From positions 1 through 13,301 of the forward strand of contig CAMDPJ010000037.1 in the NCBI GenBank assembly GCA_945903925.1: a stretch of DNA of 13,301 nt. The letters are read 5' to 3'. Below, piece by piece: positions 7,286-13,301 of this stretch. The notes under the pieces are model-generated. The model was not told where the DNA came from, did not search any database, and was given only the letters and a program-made list of their open reading frames with translations. This stretch comes from Chryseobacterium gleum (lineage in GTDB: Bacteria > Bacteroidota > Bacteroidia > Flavobacteriales_C > GCA-002722245). The stretch's first letter is position 1. Each line of letters starts with the position of its first letter. A program made the position numbers and the translations under genes.

Positions 7286-7829
7286 AGAGAGCATCATATT
7301 AGGTATCGACCCTGGAACAACAGTGATGGGTTATGGCATTATAAAAATCGAAGGAACTAAGATTTCTTTACTCGATGTAGGTGCTGTAAAAATGAGCGCT
7401 TTAAAGACCCACGAATTGAAATTGAAACAAGTTTTCGATTCAATGATTGAGTTAATCGACAAGCATCATCCCGATCATTTGGCCATTGAAGCACAGTTCT
7501 TCGGCGAGAATGTGCAATCGATGCTCAAACTCGGAAGAGCGCAAGGAGTGGCCATTGCTGCCGCCTTATCGCGCGATATTCCTTTTACCGAATACGCACC
7601 CAAGAAAGTAAAAATGTCGATTACAGGCAGCGGAAATGCTTCTAAAGAACAAGTCGCTAAAATGCTACAGACTGTATTAAATACCAAAGACTTACCTGCA
7701 TCTACCGATGCTACCGATGGATTGGCGACAGCATTGTGCCATCATTTTCAAGGAGGTAAGCAAAGCACCGGCAAGAGTTATAAAGGTTGGGATGCTTTTG
7801 TGAAGCAGAATCCAGAGAGGAAGAAGTAG
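7272..7829 (+). CDS. ruvC: Holliday junction resolvase RuvC
   Basis: 185 residues from TTG at 7272 (E. coli RuvC has 173). All four catalytic acidic residues are in place: D13 in ILGIDPGT, E73 in LAIEAQFF, and D146 and D149 in STDATDGLATALCHHF. The FFGENVQSMLKLGRAQGVAI stretch is the conserved helix region after E73, and the Lys/Ser-rich GSGNASKEQVAKML matches the DNA-binding loop. RuvC cuts four-way junctions symmetrically after RuvAB branch migration. No ATG exists upstream of the first catalytic motif, so the start must be TTG at 7272 or 7278 (or another weak codon). The start lies 22 bp from the divergent flippase-like gene, so a ruvC promoter would have to lie largely inside that gene. 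ruvA and ruvB are not adjacent. The gene ends in a palindrome and terminator shared with hppA. Confidence 0.95.
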   Translation: MNLAKESIILGIDPGTTVMGYGIIKIEGTKISLLDVGAVKMSALKTHELKLKQVFDSMIELIDKHHPDHLAIEAQFFGENVQSMLKLGRAQGVAIAAALSRDIPFTEYAPKKVKMSITGSGNASKEQVAKMLQTVLNTKDLPASTDATDGLATALCHHFQGGKQSTGKSYKGWDAFVKQNPERKK

Positions 7830-7847
7830 TATTGTCTTCTAAAACCT

Positions 7848-7943
7848 AGTTCGTCATTGCGAGGTACCCCGACGCAAACTTATCATTCAAACACTAATTA
7901 AAACACAATGAGGTTGCTTCGGGGTACCTCGCAATGACGAACT
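7848..7943. repeat. Long palindromic interspersed element (30-bp arms)
   Basis: The arms at 7848-7877 and 7914-7943 are inverted copies with 29 of 30 bases matching; the only difference is GACGCAA against GAAGCAA. The core is CGTCATTGCGAGGTACCCCG, and the central spacer is 36 bp. Weaker complementarity extends on both sides of the arms. The signature CGTCATTGCGAGG...GAAGCAA is, from memory, a frequent intergenic repeat in Bacteroidota and some other phyla. It is placed after ruvC and just before the shared terminator. As RNA it would form a very stable hairpin. Confidence 0.8.
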
Positions 7944-7953
7944 GGATTTAAAC

Positions 7954-7990
7954 AAAAAAGGCTTTCGTTTTTCAACGAAAGCCTTTTCTT
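7954..7990. terminator. Bidirectional rho-independent terminator between ruvC and hppA
   Basis: A perfect 14-bp stem: AAAAGGCTTTCGTT (7956-7969), loop TTTC (7970-7973), and complement AACGAAAGCCTTTT (7974-7987). A T-rich run follows on the + strand, and a run of six T follows on the minus strand (complement of 7954-7959). It lies between convergent genes, 15 bp after the hppA stop, so it should end both transcripts. Confidence 0.88.
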
Positions 7991-8004
7991 ATATTCCAAT
8001 TCGA

Positions 8005-10389
8005 TTAATGTCCGTGACCAGTAGAATCTGTGTAAGAAGATTTAACTTCTCCTTTGCAACAAGATTTTTTCTCAGCAGCACCTGCATGACACTCTTCCGC
8101 TTTTTTATCGCAACAAGCTTTAGTAGAATCAGCATGACAAGCAGCTGCATCTTTAGCGCAGCATTTTTCAGTTTTAGCTTTATCGCAGCAAGCAGCTTCA
8201 GCGCCACCAGCAGCATGACCAGAACCTAATATCGGAGCGATAACCAAACCAATCAAACAAGTTAATTTAATTAAGATGTTCATTGATGGACCAGAAGTAT
8301 CTTTAAATGGATCACCTACTGTATCTCCAGTTACTGCTGCTTTGTGGGCATCAGAACCTTTGTAAGTCATTTCACCATTAATCATAACACCAGCTTCGAA
8401 AGATTTTTTAGCGTTGTCCCATGCACCACCTGCGTTGTTTTGGAACACTGCCCAAAGAACACCAGATACAGTAACACCAGCCATATAACCACCTAACATT
8501 TCAGCAATCAATTGGTTGTTTTCTCCGTAAACCAATTTACCTAACAATACTATTGCGATTGGGAAACCTATCGTTAAGATACCAGGCAACATCATTTCAC
8601 GCAATGCAGCTTTAGTAGAAATCTCCACACATTTACCGTATTCAGGTTTTCCTGTACCTTCCATGATACCTGGAATTTCTTTGAACTGACGACGTACTTC
8701 GTACACCATGTCCATTGCAGCTTTACCTACAGAGTTCATTGCCAAAGCAGAGAAAACTACCGGAATCATACCTCCTACGAACAACATCGCTAAAACCGGA
8801 GCTTTGAAGATGTTGATACCATCGATACCTGTGAAAGTCACATAAGCAGCAAACAATGCCAATGAAGTCAATGCAGCAGAAGCGATCGCAAAACCTTTTC
8901 CTGTTGCAGCTGTTGTGTTACCCACTGAATCTAAAATATCTGTACGTTGACGAACTTCTTTAGGCAATTCGCTCATTTCAGCGATACCACCAGCGTTGTC
9001 AGAGATTGGTCCGAAAGCATCAATTGCCAACTGCATAGCTGTTGTAGCCATCATTGCAGACGCAGCCAAAGCCACACCGTAGAAACCAGCCAAAGCGTAA
9101 GACGCCCAGATAGCACCTGCGAAAATCAATACTGTAGGGAAAGTAGAAATCATACCTGTTGCTAAACCAGCAATCACGTTTGTTCCTGCTCCTGTTGATG
9201 ATTTTTGAACGATAGCTAAAACTGGTTTTGTACCCAATCCAGTGTAGTATTCAGTAACTGATGAAATAACACCACCTACTACCAATCCAACAATCGTTGC
9301 GTAGAAAACACGCATTGAAGAAATTTCTTTTAACCCTTCGCCGAAGAAAGTCATGTTCATTGTTTCAGGCAACATATATTGTACTAAGAAGAAACAAGCA
9401 ACCGCAGTTAAAGCGATAGATATCCAGTTCCCCATATTTAAAGCACCTTGAACTTGTTTTTCTTTTGCGTTGTTGTCTTTAATTTTAACAACCAAAGTAC
9501 CAACGATAGAAAACAAGATACCAAAACCAGCAATGGCCATTGGCAATAAAATCGGACCGATACCACCAAATGCATCAGCAATTGCACCGCCCATATCTTT
9601 AATAACATAGTTACCTAAAACCATAGCAGCTAAAACTGTAGCTACATAAGAACCAAATAAATCGGCACCCATACCAGCAACGTCACCTACGTTATCACCT
9701 ACGTTATCGGCAATAGTAGCAGGATTTCTAGGATCATCCTCAGGGATACCAGCTTCTACTTTACCTACTAAGTCAGCACCAACGTCGGCAGCTTTAGTAT
9801 AAATACCACCACCTACACGAGCGAACAAAGCAATTGATTCAGCACCTAAAGAGAAACCAGCCAATGTTTCCAAAACCACAGTCATGTCGCCACCGTTAGT
9901 CCAAACACCACCCATAAAATGTTGGTAGAAAATAATAAAGAAAGCTGTTAAACCCAATACTGCTAAACCAGCAACACCTAAGCCCATTACAGTACCACCA
10001 CCGAAAGAAACTTTCAATGCTTGTGGTAAGCTAGTACGAGCAGCTTGTGTGGTTCTAACGTTTGTTTTAGTGGCAATTTTCATCCCCATGTTTCCAGCTA
10101 AAGCTGAAAAGAAAGCTCCGAAAATAAATGCTACTACTATTAATATAGAAGAAGTCTCCACAATTTGAGAAATCGCTGCCAACACAACACTCGCAATAAC
10201 AACGAAGATTGCCAACAATCTGTACTCAGCTTTCAAGAAAGCCAAAGCTCCTTCATAAATATAATCTGAAATTTCTTTCATTTTACCATCACCTGCATCT
10301 TGCTTTAAAACCCAAGATCTTTTGATAGCCATGAAAGCTAATCCTATTAATGCCATTACTATTGGCACGTAAATCATCATTTGTCCCAT
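8005..10389 (-). CDS. hppA: K+-dependent-type membrane-bound ion-translocating pyrophosphatase with Cys/His-rich C-terminal tail
   Basis: 794 residues, with about 16 TM helices. It couples PPi hydrolysis to ion pumping across the inner membrane. The substrate site is intact: GGGIYTKAADVGADLVGK (193-210), EDDPRNPATIADNVGDNVGD (217-236), DAFGPISDNAGGIAEM (457-472) and the C-terminal GDTVGDPFKDTSGP region (688-701). In GNTTAATGKG (490-499), Ala494 and Gly497 occupy the positions that mark K+-dependent enzymes; K+-independent ones have Lys and Thr there. The ion-gate Glu of helix 6 is absent (GADLFGSYVATV, 241-252), but helix 5 has GAESIALF with Glu184, consistent with a Bacteroidota K+-dependent H+-pumping subtype. 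The last 60 or so residues are unusual: ten Cys, eight of them in adjacent pairs, plus CHA motifs. The start ATG at 10389 has a well-placed promoter upstream. Confidence 0.96.
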   Translation of the reverse strand: MGQMMIYVPIVMALIGLAFMAIKRSWVLKQDAGDGKMKEISDYIYEGALAFLKAEYRLLAIFVVIASVVLAAISQIVETSSILIVVAFIFGAFFSALAGNMGMKIATKTNVRTTQAARTSLPQALKVSFGGGTVMGLGVAGLAVLGLTAFFIIFYQHFMGGVWTNGGDMTVVLETLAGFSLGAESIALFARVGGGIYTKAADVGADLVGKVEAGIPEDDPRNPATIADNVGDNVGDVAGMGADLFGSYVATVLAAMVLGNYVIKDMGGAIADAFGGIGPILLPMAIAGFGILFSIVGTLVVKIKDNNAKEKQVQGALNMGNWISIALTAVACFFLVQYMLPETMNMTFFGEGLKEISSMRVFYATIVGLVVGGVISSVTEYYTGLGTKPVLAIVQKSSTGAGTNVIAGLATGMISTFPTVLIFAGAIWASYALAGFYGVALAASAMMATTAMQLAIDAFGPISDNAGGIAEMSELPKEVRQRTDILDSVGNTTAATGKGFAIASAALTSLALFAAYVTFTGIDGINIFKAPVLAMLFVGGMIPVVFSALAMNSVGKAAMDMVYEVRRQFKEIPGIMEGTGKPEYGKCVEISTKAALREMMLPGILTIGFPIAIVLLGKLVYGENNQLIAEMLGGYMAGVTVSGVLWAVFQNNAGGAWDNAKKSFEAGVMINGEMTYKGSDAHKAAVTGDTVGDPFKDTSGPSMNILIKLTCLIGLVIAPILGSGHAAGGAEAACCDKAKTEKCCAKDAAACHADSTKACCDKKAEECHAGAAEKKSCCKGEVKSSYTDSTGHGH

Positions 10390-10427
10390 AATCTTAATTA
10401 GTAATTAATCGTTTTTATATTGGTCGG

Positions 10428-10458
10428 CAAAGGTAAATATTTAATGCATTTTCGCAAA
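10428..10458 (-). promoter_or_regulatory. Perfect Bacteroidota-type promoter for hppA
   Basis: On the minus strand TTTG (10458-10455), exactly 19 nt, then TACCTTTG (10435-10428), a full match to the TTTG-N19-TAnnTTTG consensus of the Bacteroidota primary sigma factor. It lies in the 82-bp gap between pdhB and hppA and predicts a 5' leader of roughly 30-35 nt. hppA can therefore be expressed separately from pdhB. No Shine-Dalgarno is apparent. Confidence 0.75.
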
Positions 10459-10471
10459 TCCACAAGAAAAT

Positions 10472-11449
10472 TTACTTGTATAACACTCCTTTTACAGCAG
10501 CAACAATACGTTCAATGTTTGGCAAAGCCTCATTAATAAGGTTTGGTGCGTAAGGAAGAGGAACATCTCTTGACGTTACTCTAGCTACTGGAGCATCCAA
10601 ATAATCGAAAGCTTCTTTTTGTACTTTATAAGTAATCTCACCAGAGATAGAAGCTAAAGGCCAAGCCTCTTCAACTACTACCAAGCGATTTGTTTTTTTA
10701 ACCGATTCGAAGATAGCATCGTAATCAATCGGGCGAACAGTTCTTAAGTCGATCACCTCAACACTGATATTTTCTTTTTCCAACTCTACACAAGCAGCCA
10801 ACACCACGTGAACTATTTTACCAAAAGTAACGATAGTAACATCTGTACCTTTTCTTTTAATATCGGCAACACCAAGTGGAATGATGTACTCGCCTTCAGG
10901 CACTTCACCTTTGTCGCCATACATTTGTTCCGATTCCATAAAGATAACAGGGTCGTTATCGCGAATAGCCGATTTCAACAATCCTTTTGCATCATAAGGT
11001 GTAGAAGGCACAATCACTTTCAAACCTGGAGTATTGGCGAACCAATTCTCGAAAGCTTGTGAGTGCTGTGCGCCAAGTTGTCCGGCTGAAGCCGTTGGAC
11101 CTCTAAATACAATCGGACAGTTGAATTGTCCGCCCGACATAGAATATAATTTAGCTGCACTATTTATTACCTGGTCGATAGCTACCAATGAAAAGTTAAA
11201 AGTCATGAACTCGATTACTGGACGCAAGCCGTTCATCGCCGCGCCAACACCAATACCAGCAAAACCAAGCTCGGCAATAGGAGTATCGATAACGCGTTTT
11301 TCACCAAATTCTTCTAACATTCCCTGACTCACCTTATAAGCACCGTTGTATTCGGCTACTTCCTCGCCCATCAAGAAAACAGTTTCATCTGCTCTCATTT
11401 CCTCGTTTAAGGCTTCGCGAAGTGCTTCTCTGAATTGTAATACTCTCAT
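10472..11449 (-). CDS. pdhB: Pyruvate dehydrogenase E1 component, beta subunit
   Basis: 325 residues, the usual length for the separate beta chain of a heterotetrameric E1. It opens with FREALREALNEEMRADETVF, then GEEVAEYNGAYKVSQGM (28-44). IDTPIAELGFAGIGVGAAM (54-72) holds Glu60, which activates the thiamine diphosphate cofactor. GPTASAGQLGAQHSQAFENW (117-136) contains the active-site His129 and potassium-loop region. The C-terminal transketolase domain includes VIDLRTVRPIDYD and VVVEEAW. With the alpha subunit it decarboxylates pyruvate and passes acetyl to the lipoyl group of E2. Branched-chain 2-oxoacid E1 beta chains look similar, but the motifs fit the pyruvate enzyme better. The alpha subunit and E2 are not adjacent here. 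The gene is divergent from the MNT gene. A weak -7-like TATTTTAG lies about 25 nt before its ATG, without a convincing -33 box. Confidence 0.93.
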   Translation of the reverse strand: MRVLQFREALREALNEEMRADETVFLMGEEVAEYNGAYKVSQGMLEEFGEKRVIDTPIAELGFAGIGVGAAMNGLRPVIEFMTFNFSLVAIDQVINSAAKLYSMSGGQFNCPIVFRGPTASAGQLGAQHSQAFENWFANTPGLKVIVPSTPYDAKGLLKSAIRDNDPVIFMESEQMYGDKGEVPEGEYIIPLGVADIKRKGTDVTIVTFGKIVHVVLAACVELEKENISVEVIDLRTVRPIDYDAIFESVKKTNRLVVVEEAWPLASISGEITYKVQKEAFDYLDAPVARVTSRDVPLPYAPNLINEALPNIERIVAAVKGVLYK

Positions 11450-11512
11450 AGATTATTTTTTATGCGGGGCTAAAATAAAAATTAATCTCGTATTATTGTA
11501 GGTAAAATTGAC

Positions 11513-11543
11513 ATTGATTTTTAAATTGTAACAACTATCTTTG
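11513..11543 (+). promoter_or_regulatory. Bacteroidota-type promoter for the MNT gene, possibly leaderless
   Basis: ATTG (11513-11516, one mismatch from TTTG), exactly 19 nt, then TATCTTTG (11536-11543), a full TAnnTTTG match. The -7 box ends only 6 bases before the ATG at 11550, so transcription would start at or within a few bases of the start codon. The 100-bp gap 11450-11549 also separates this gene from divergent pdhB. Confidence 0.6.
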
Positions 11544-11549
11544 AAACAA

Positions 11550-11858
11550 ATGAATAAGCTCGTTTCAGATAAACTTCAAGACATCACTCAACTTTGCCAA
11601 ATGTATTCGGTAAAGTCAATGTATCTTTTTGGCTCAGCAGGAAATGAAGGGTTTTTTAACGAAAATAGTGATATCGACTTGTTGATTGCTTTCAAAGAAA
11701 TAAGCGTTGAAGAATACACCAACAATTATTTCGCCTTACAATATAAATTACGCGAGTTATTTAAAAGAGACATTGATTTGCTTACCGAGAATTCTCTTTC
11801 AAATCCCTATTTCATCAAAAGTATAGAGCAATCAAAAGAACTTTTGTATGCAGCTTGA
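11550..11858 (+). CDS. MNT-domain minimal nucleotidyltransferase (MntA-like antitoxin), orphaned
   Basis: 102 residues from ATG at 11550; the frame stays open to a TTG at 11541, but that codon lies within the promoter -7 box. The nucleotidyltransferase motif is clear: YLFGSAGNEGFFNENSDIDL (25-44), giving G28-S29 and the metal-binding D41-x-D43. A likely third acidic residue is in KRDIDLL (D76). The C-terminal SNPYFIKSIEQSKELLYAA is usual for Bacteroidota members of this family. In HEPN-MNT systems such a protein silences the HEPN RNase toxin, in studied cases by adenylylating the Tyr of the toxin's R-x4-H-x-Y motif. The toxin normally follows directly and often overlaps. Here only a broken remnant follows (11848-11944), so this antitoxin appears to have lost its partner, although its own active site is intact. 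Confidence 0.88.
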   Translation: MNKLVSDKLQDITQLCQMYSVKSMYLFGSAGNEGFFNENSDIDLLIAFKEISVEEYTNNYFALQYKLRELFKRDIDLLTENSLSNPYFIKSIEQSKELLYAA

Positions 11859-11944
11859 ATCGAACAATATGATAAAGTAAATGACATCATTATTTGGGAA
11901 ATTATCTCTACAGATCACCCATTTTGAAAAAACAAATGGTTTGA
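11848..11944 (+). pseudogene. Remnant of a HEPN-domain (HepT/DUF86-like) toxin gene, internally deleted and frameshifted
   Basis: An ATG at 11848 overlaps the end of the MNT gene, as HEPN partner genes often do, and gives MQLESNN before stopping at 11878-11880. In another frame from 11868 comes YDKVNDIIIWEIISTDHP, which matches the segment after the RNase motif of HEPN toxins: R-x4-H-x-Y-D-x-V-x-D-x-x-I-W-x-I-I, then L/H-P. A third frame from 11921 continues ILKKQMV to a stop at 11942-11944, like the family's usual P-x-L-K-x-x-V ending. The reading is an N-terminal stub joined to the C-terminus by a large deletion of roughly 90 codons that removed the Arg and His of the motif, plus a 1-base frameshift near 11920. 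The C-terminal match is good; the N-terminal stub is weaker. Confidence 0.62.
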
Positions 11945-12096
11945 ATATTAAAAACTGCTTCTTTATCTTCAATTTCTCAATGTAATATCCCACAATTTTC
12001 TTATTTAATTAAAGGTTATCTCTCATTAACTAAAGAATTTTATCGTCTACAAAATTTTGGTACTTTAGCTAATGAAATAGAATTAATTTTCATTCA
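11945..12096. promoter_or_regulatory. AT-rich intergenic stretch with a weak promoter candidate for the delta-60 gene
   Basis: No gene is seen in this stretch. TTTT (12038-12041), 19 nt, then TACTTTAG (12061-12068) is two mismatches from the Bacteroidota consensus and would give a leader of about 25 nt before the ATG at 12097. An imperfect hairpin CCATTT...AAATGG (11919-11939) lies just before, within the HEPN remnant, but it has a short AT-rich stem and no good T-run. Confidence 0.35.
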
Positions 12097-13301
12097 ATGC
12101 TCAAAAAATCATTTTTACTTGAAAGTCTGATTGCAATATTTTGCTTTCTTGTCAGTCAATCTGTATTTTGCCAATCTGGTTCATTAGACTTAACATTTAA
12201 TCCAACAGATGTTGGTTATGGCTTCAATGACAATAAAATAAAATTATCTGCCTTGCAAGCAGATGATAAGATTGTTGTTTATGGGCGTCAAAGTGGATAT
12301 TATAATGTCATTAGCAGACTTAATACTGATGGCTCAATAGATGGTTCTTTTAAATCTTCCGAAGTCTCTACTATCAATACAATTAATATTCAATCAGATG
12401 GAAAAATAATTATTGCTGGTGACTTCTTAAGTTATGGAGGAGTAAAGGCTAGAAAAATTTTAAGATTGAATATAGACGGAACAATTGATAATAATTTTAA
12501 ACTTGGTTTGGGGTCAAACAATTCCATTTATTGTTCAGCAATTCAACCCGACGGCAAGATAATCTTTGGCGGTTATACCACAAAATTTAACGGAACAACG
12601 GTATCTAGATTATTTAGATTAAATAGCGATGGTACTTTAGACAACACTTTTAATAGCATTGATAACAATGGAATACTAAAAGTGACCTTGCAGCCAGATG
12701 GAAAATTGATAGTTGTAGGAACAACGATTTCCGATTATAATTATATAAAACGGTACAATTCAGATGGATCTGAAGACAGTTCTTTCCCTGTCATGTTTGC
12801 CGCTGGTTCAAAAATTAATGCAATCTCCGTTCAAAATGATTTAAAAATCTTAGTTGCGGGTGCATTCACTTCATTTAATAATACAAATAAAAATAGAATT
12901 GTTAGACTAAACTCAGACGGAACTTTCGACAACAGTTTTATTAGTGGATCTGGCACCGATGGAACTATTTATGACCTTAAATTACTAAGTGACGGCAAAA
13001 TAATAGTATGGGGAAACATTTCAAAATATAACAACCAAAATGTCAAGGGATTAATTACACTAAATGCAGATGGGACATTAAACCAAGTATACCAATCTGA
13101 TTTATTAAGCTCAACCATGATTAATATTTTGAGCGATTCTAATGGAAAAATAATTCTCAATGGTGGATATAATACATACGAGTACATTGGAATTGTTCGT
13201 TTTAATTTAGATGGCACAATTGACAATACATTTAACAAAAACACAGGAACATCGATCAATAACACCGTATTATCAACCGCAATTCAACCAAATGGAAAGA
13301 T
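12097..13301 (+). CDS. Secreted delta-60 repeat (DUF5122-type beta-propeller) protein, N-terminal part, truncated by window edge
   Basis: The frame is open from ATG 12097 to the right edge (401 codons), so the C-terminus lies outside. Residues 1 to about 25 form a signal peptide: MLKK, then a hydrophobic core, then SVFCQ. SGSLDLTFNP follows, the typical opening of these proteins. Then come repeats of about 45-51 residues, each pairing Q-P-D-G-K-I-I-V-x-G with R-L-N-x-D-G-[TS]-x-D-x-x-F. Repeat starts lie near residues 54, 99, 150, 199, 246, 297 and 347, with an eighth beginning at 397. Examples are IQPDGKIIFGGYTTKF and RLNSDGTLDNTF. This is the delta-60 repeat family, common in Bacteroidota, and probably forms a beta-propeller. 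Many members end in a type IX secretion sorting domain, which would be outside the window. The function is unknown; a cell-surface or exported role is likely. Repeats 5-7 are more diverged, for example QNDLKI. Confidence 0.9.
   Translation, partial: MLKKSFLLESLIAIFCFLVSQSVFCQSGSLDLTFNPTDVGYGFNDNKIKLSALQADDKIVVYGRQSGYYNVISRLNTDGSIDGSFKSSEVSTINTINIQSDGKIIIAGDFLSYGGVKARKILRLNIDGTIDNNFKLGLGSNNSIYCSAIQPDGKIIFGGYTTKFNGTTVSRLFRLNSDGTLDNTFNSIDNNGILKVTLQPDGKLIVVGTTISDYNYIKRYNSDGSEDSSFPVMFAAGSKINAISVQNDLKILVAGAFTSFNNTNKNRIVRLNSDGTFDNSFISGSGTDGTIYDLKLLSDGKIIVWGNISKYNNQNVKGLITLNADGTLNQVYQSDLLSSTMINILSDSNGKIILNGGYNTYEYIGIVRFNLDGTIDNTFNKNTGTSINNTVLSTAIQPNGK

Noticed and set aside
7989..8216. Overlapping ORFs on both strands over the hppA 3' end
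   Set aside because: They are low-complexity frames created by the repeated Cys/Ala/Lys codons of the tail; no independent coding signal is seen.
11541..11549. TTG at 11541 as the MNT start
   Set aside because: It falls inside the TATCTTTG -7 box; the ATG at 11550 is in frame and fits the family.
11919..11943. Hairpin CCATTT...AAATGG as a terminator for the MNT gene
   Set aside because: The stem is only 6 AT-rich pairs, there is no strong T-run, and the bases are better explained as the HEPN remnant.
12969..13265. 98-residue minus-strand ORF at the right end
   Set aside because: It is the antisense shadow of the delta-60 gene, whose frame shows clear repeats along its whole length.
12250..13301. 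Regular spacing in the right end as a possible CRISPR or DNA tandem repeat
   Set aside because: The periodicity is at the protein level (45-51 residue delta-60 repeats) and the DNA of the units is diverged; there are no constant repeats with unique spacers.

Overview
The window reads as a chromosomal piece of a Bacteroidota bacterium, probably from a Flavobacteriia, Chitinophagia or Sphingobacteriia-like lineage. This rests on AT-rich DNA with weak or absent Shine-Dalgarno sites, on Bacteroidota-type promoters (TTTG, 19 nt, TAnnTTTG; one perfect copy before hppA), on a delta-60 repeat secreted protein, on an lpxD paralogue next to efp, and on short intergenic repeats of kinds that recur in these genomes (TTGCGA...GAAGCAATCTC, CGCAGAT units, GCAAAGACGC). 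No tRNA, rRNA, CRISPR array or intact insertion sequence was seen.

Layout. Positions 1-2194 (+) are the end of a polysaccharide locus: a Wzz-like chain-length protein cut by the left edge, overlapped by a Wzy/WaaL-type membrane protein. The 190 bp after it, between convergent genes, is a mosaic of inverted repeats. Positions 2385-7249 (-) hold five closely packed genes: an LPG-synthase-type flippase-like membrane protein, a membrane GT2 glycosyltransferase, elongation factor P, an LpxD-like acyltransferase and a GAF/SpoIIE (RsbU-type) phosphatase. Divergent from them is ruvC (+), with only 22 bp between the two TTG start codons. RuvC converges on hppA, and the gap carries a long near-perfect palindrome followed by a clear bidirectional terminator. 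hppA (-) encodes a K+-dependent-type membrane pyrophosphatase with an unusual Cys/His-rich tail. Upstream of it lies the pyruvate dehydrogenase E1 beta gene (-). The right end (+) has a small MNT nucleotidyltransferase followed by the decayed remnant of its HEPN toxin partner. The window ends in a large secreted delta-60 beta-propeller-like protein with no stop codon before the right edge.

How the genes fit together. Several products serve the envelope (Wzz, Wzy/WaaL, GT2, flippase-like protein, LpxD paralogue). EF-P, RuvC, PDH and HppA are housekeeping or energy functions. The most unusual points are the metallothionein-like tail of HppA, the gate glutamate of HppA apparently moved to another helix, the orphaned MNT antitoxin with a deleted HEPN toxin, and interspersed repeats, one of which seems to have been taken into the coding frame of the GT2 gene. 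I found no clear case for a wholly new multi-gene system.
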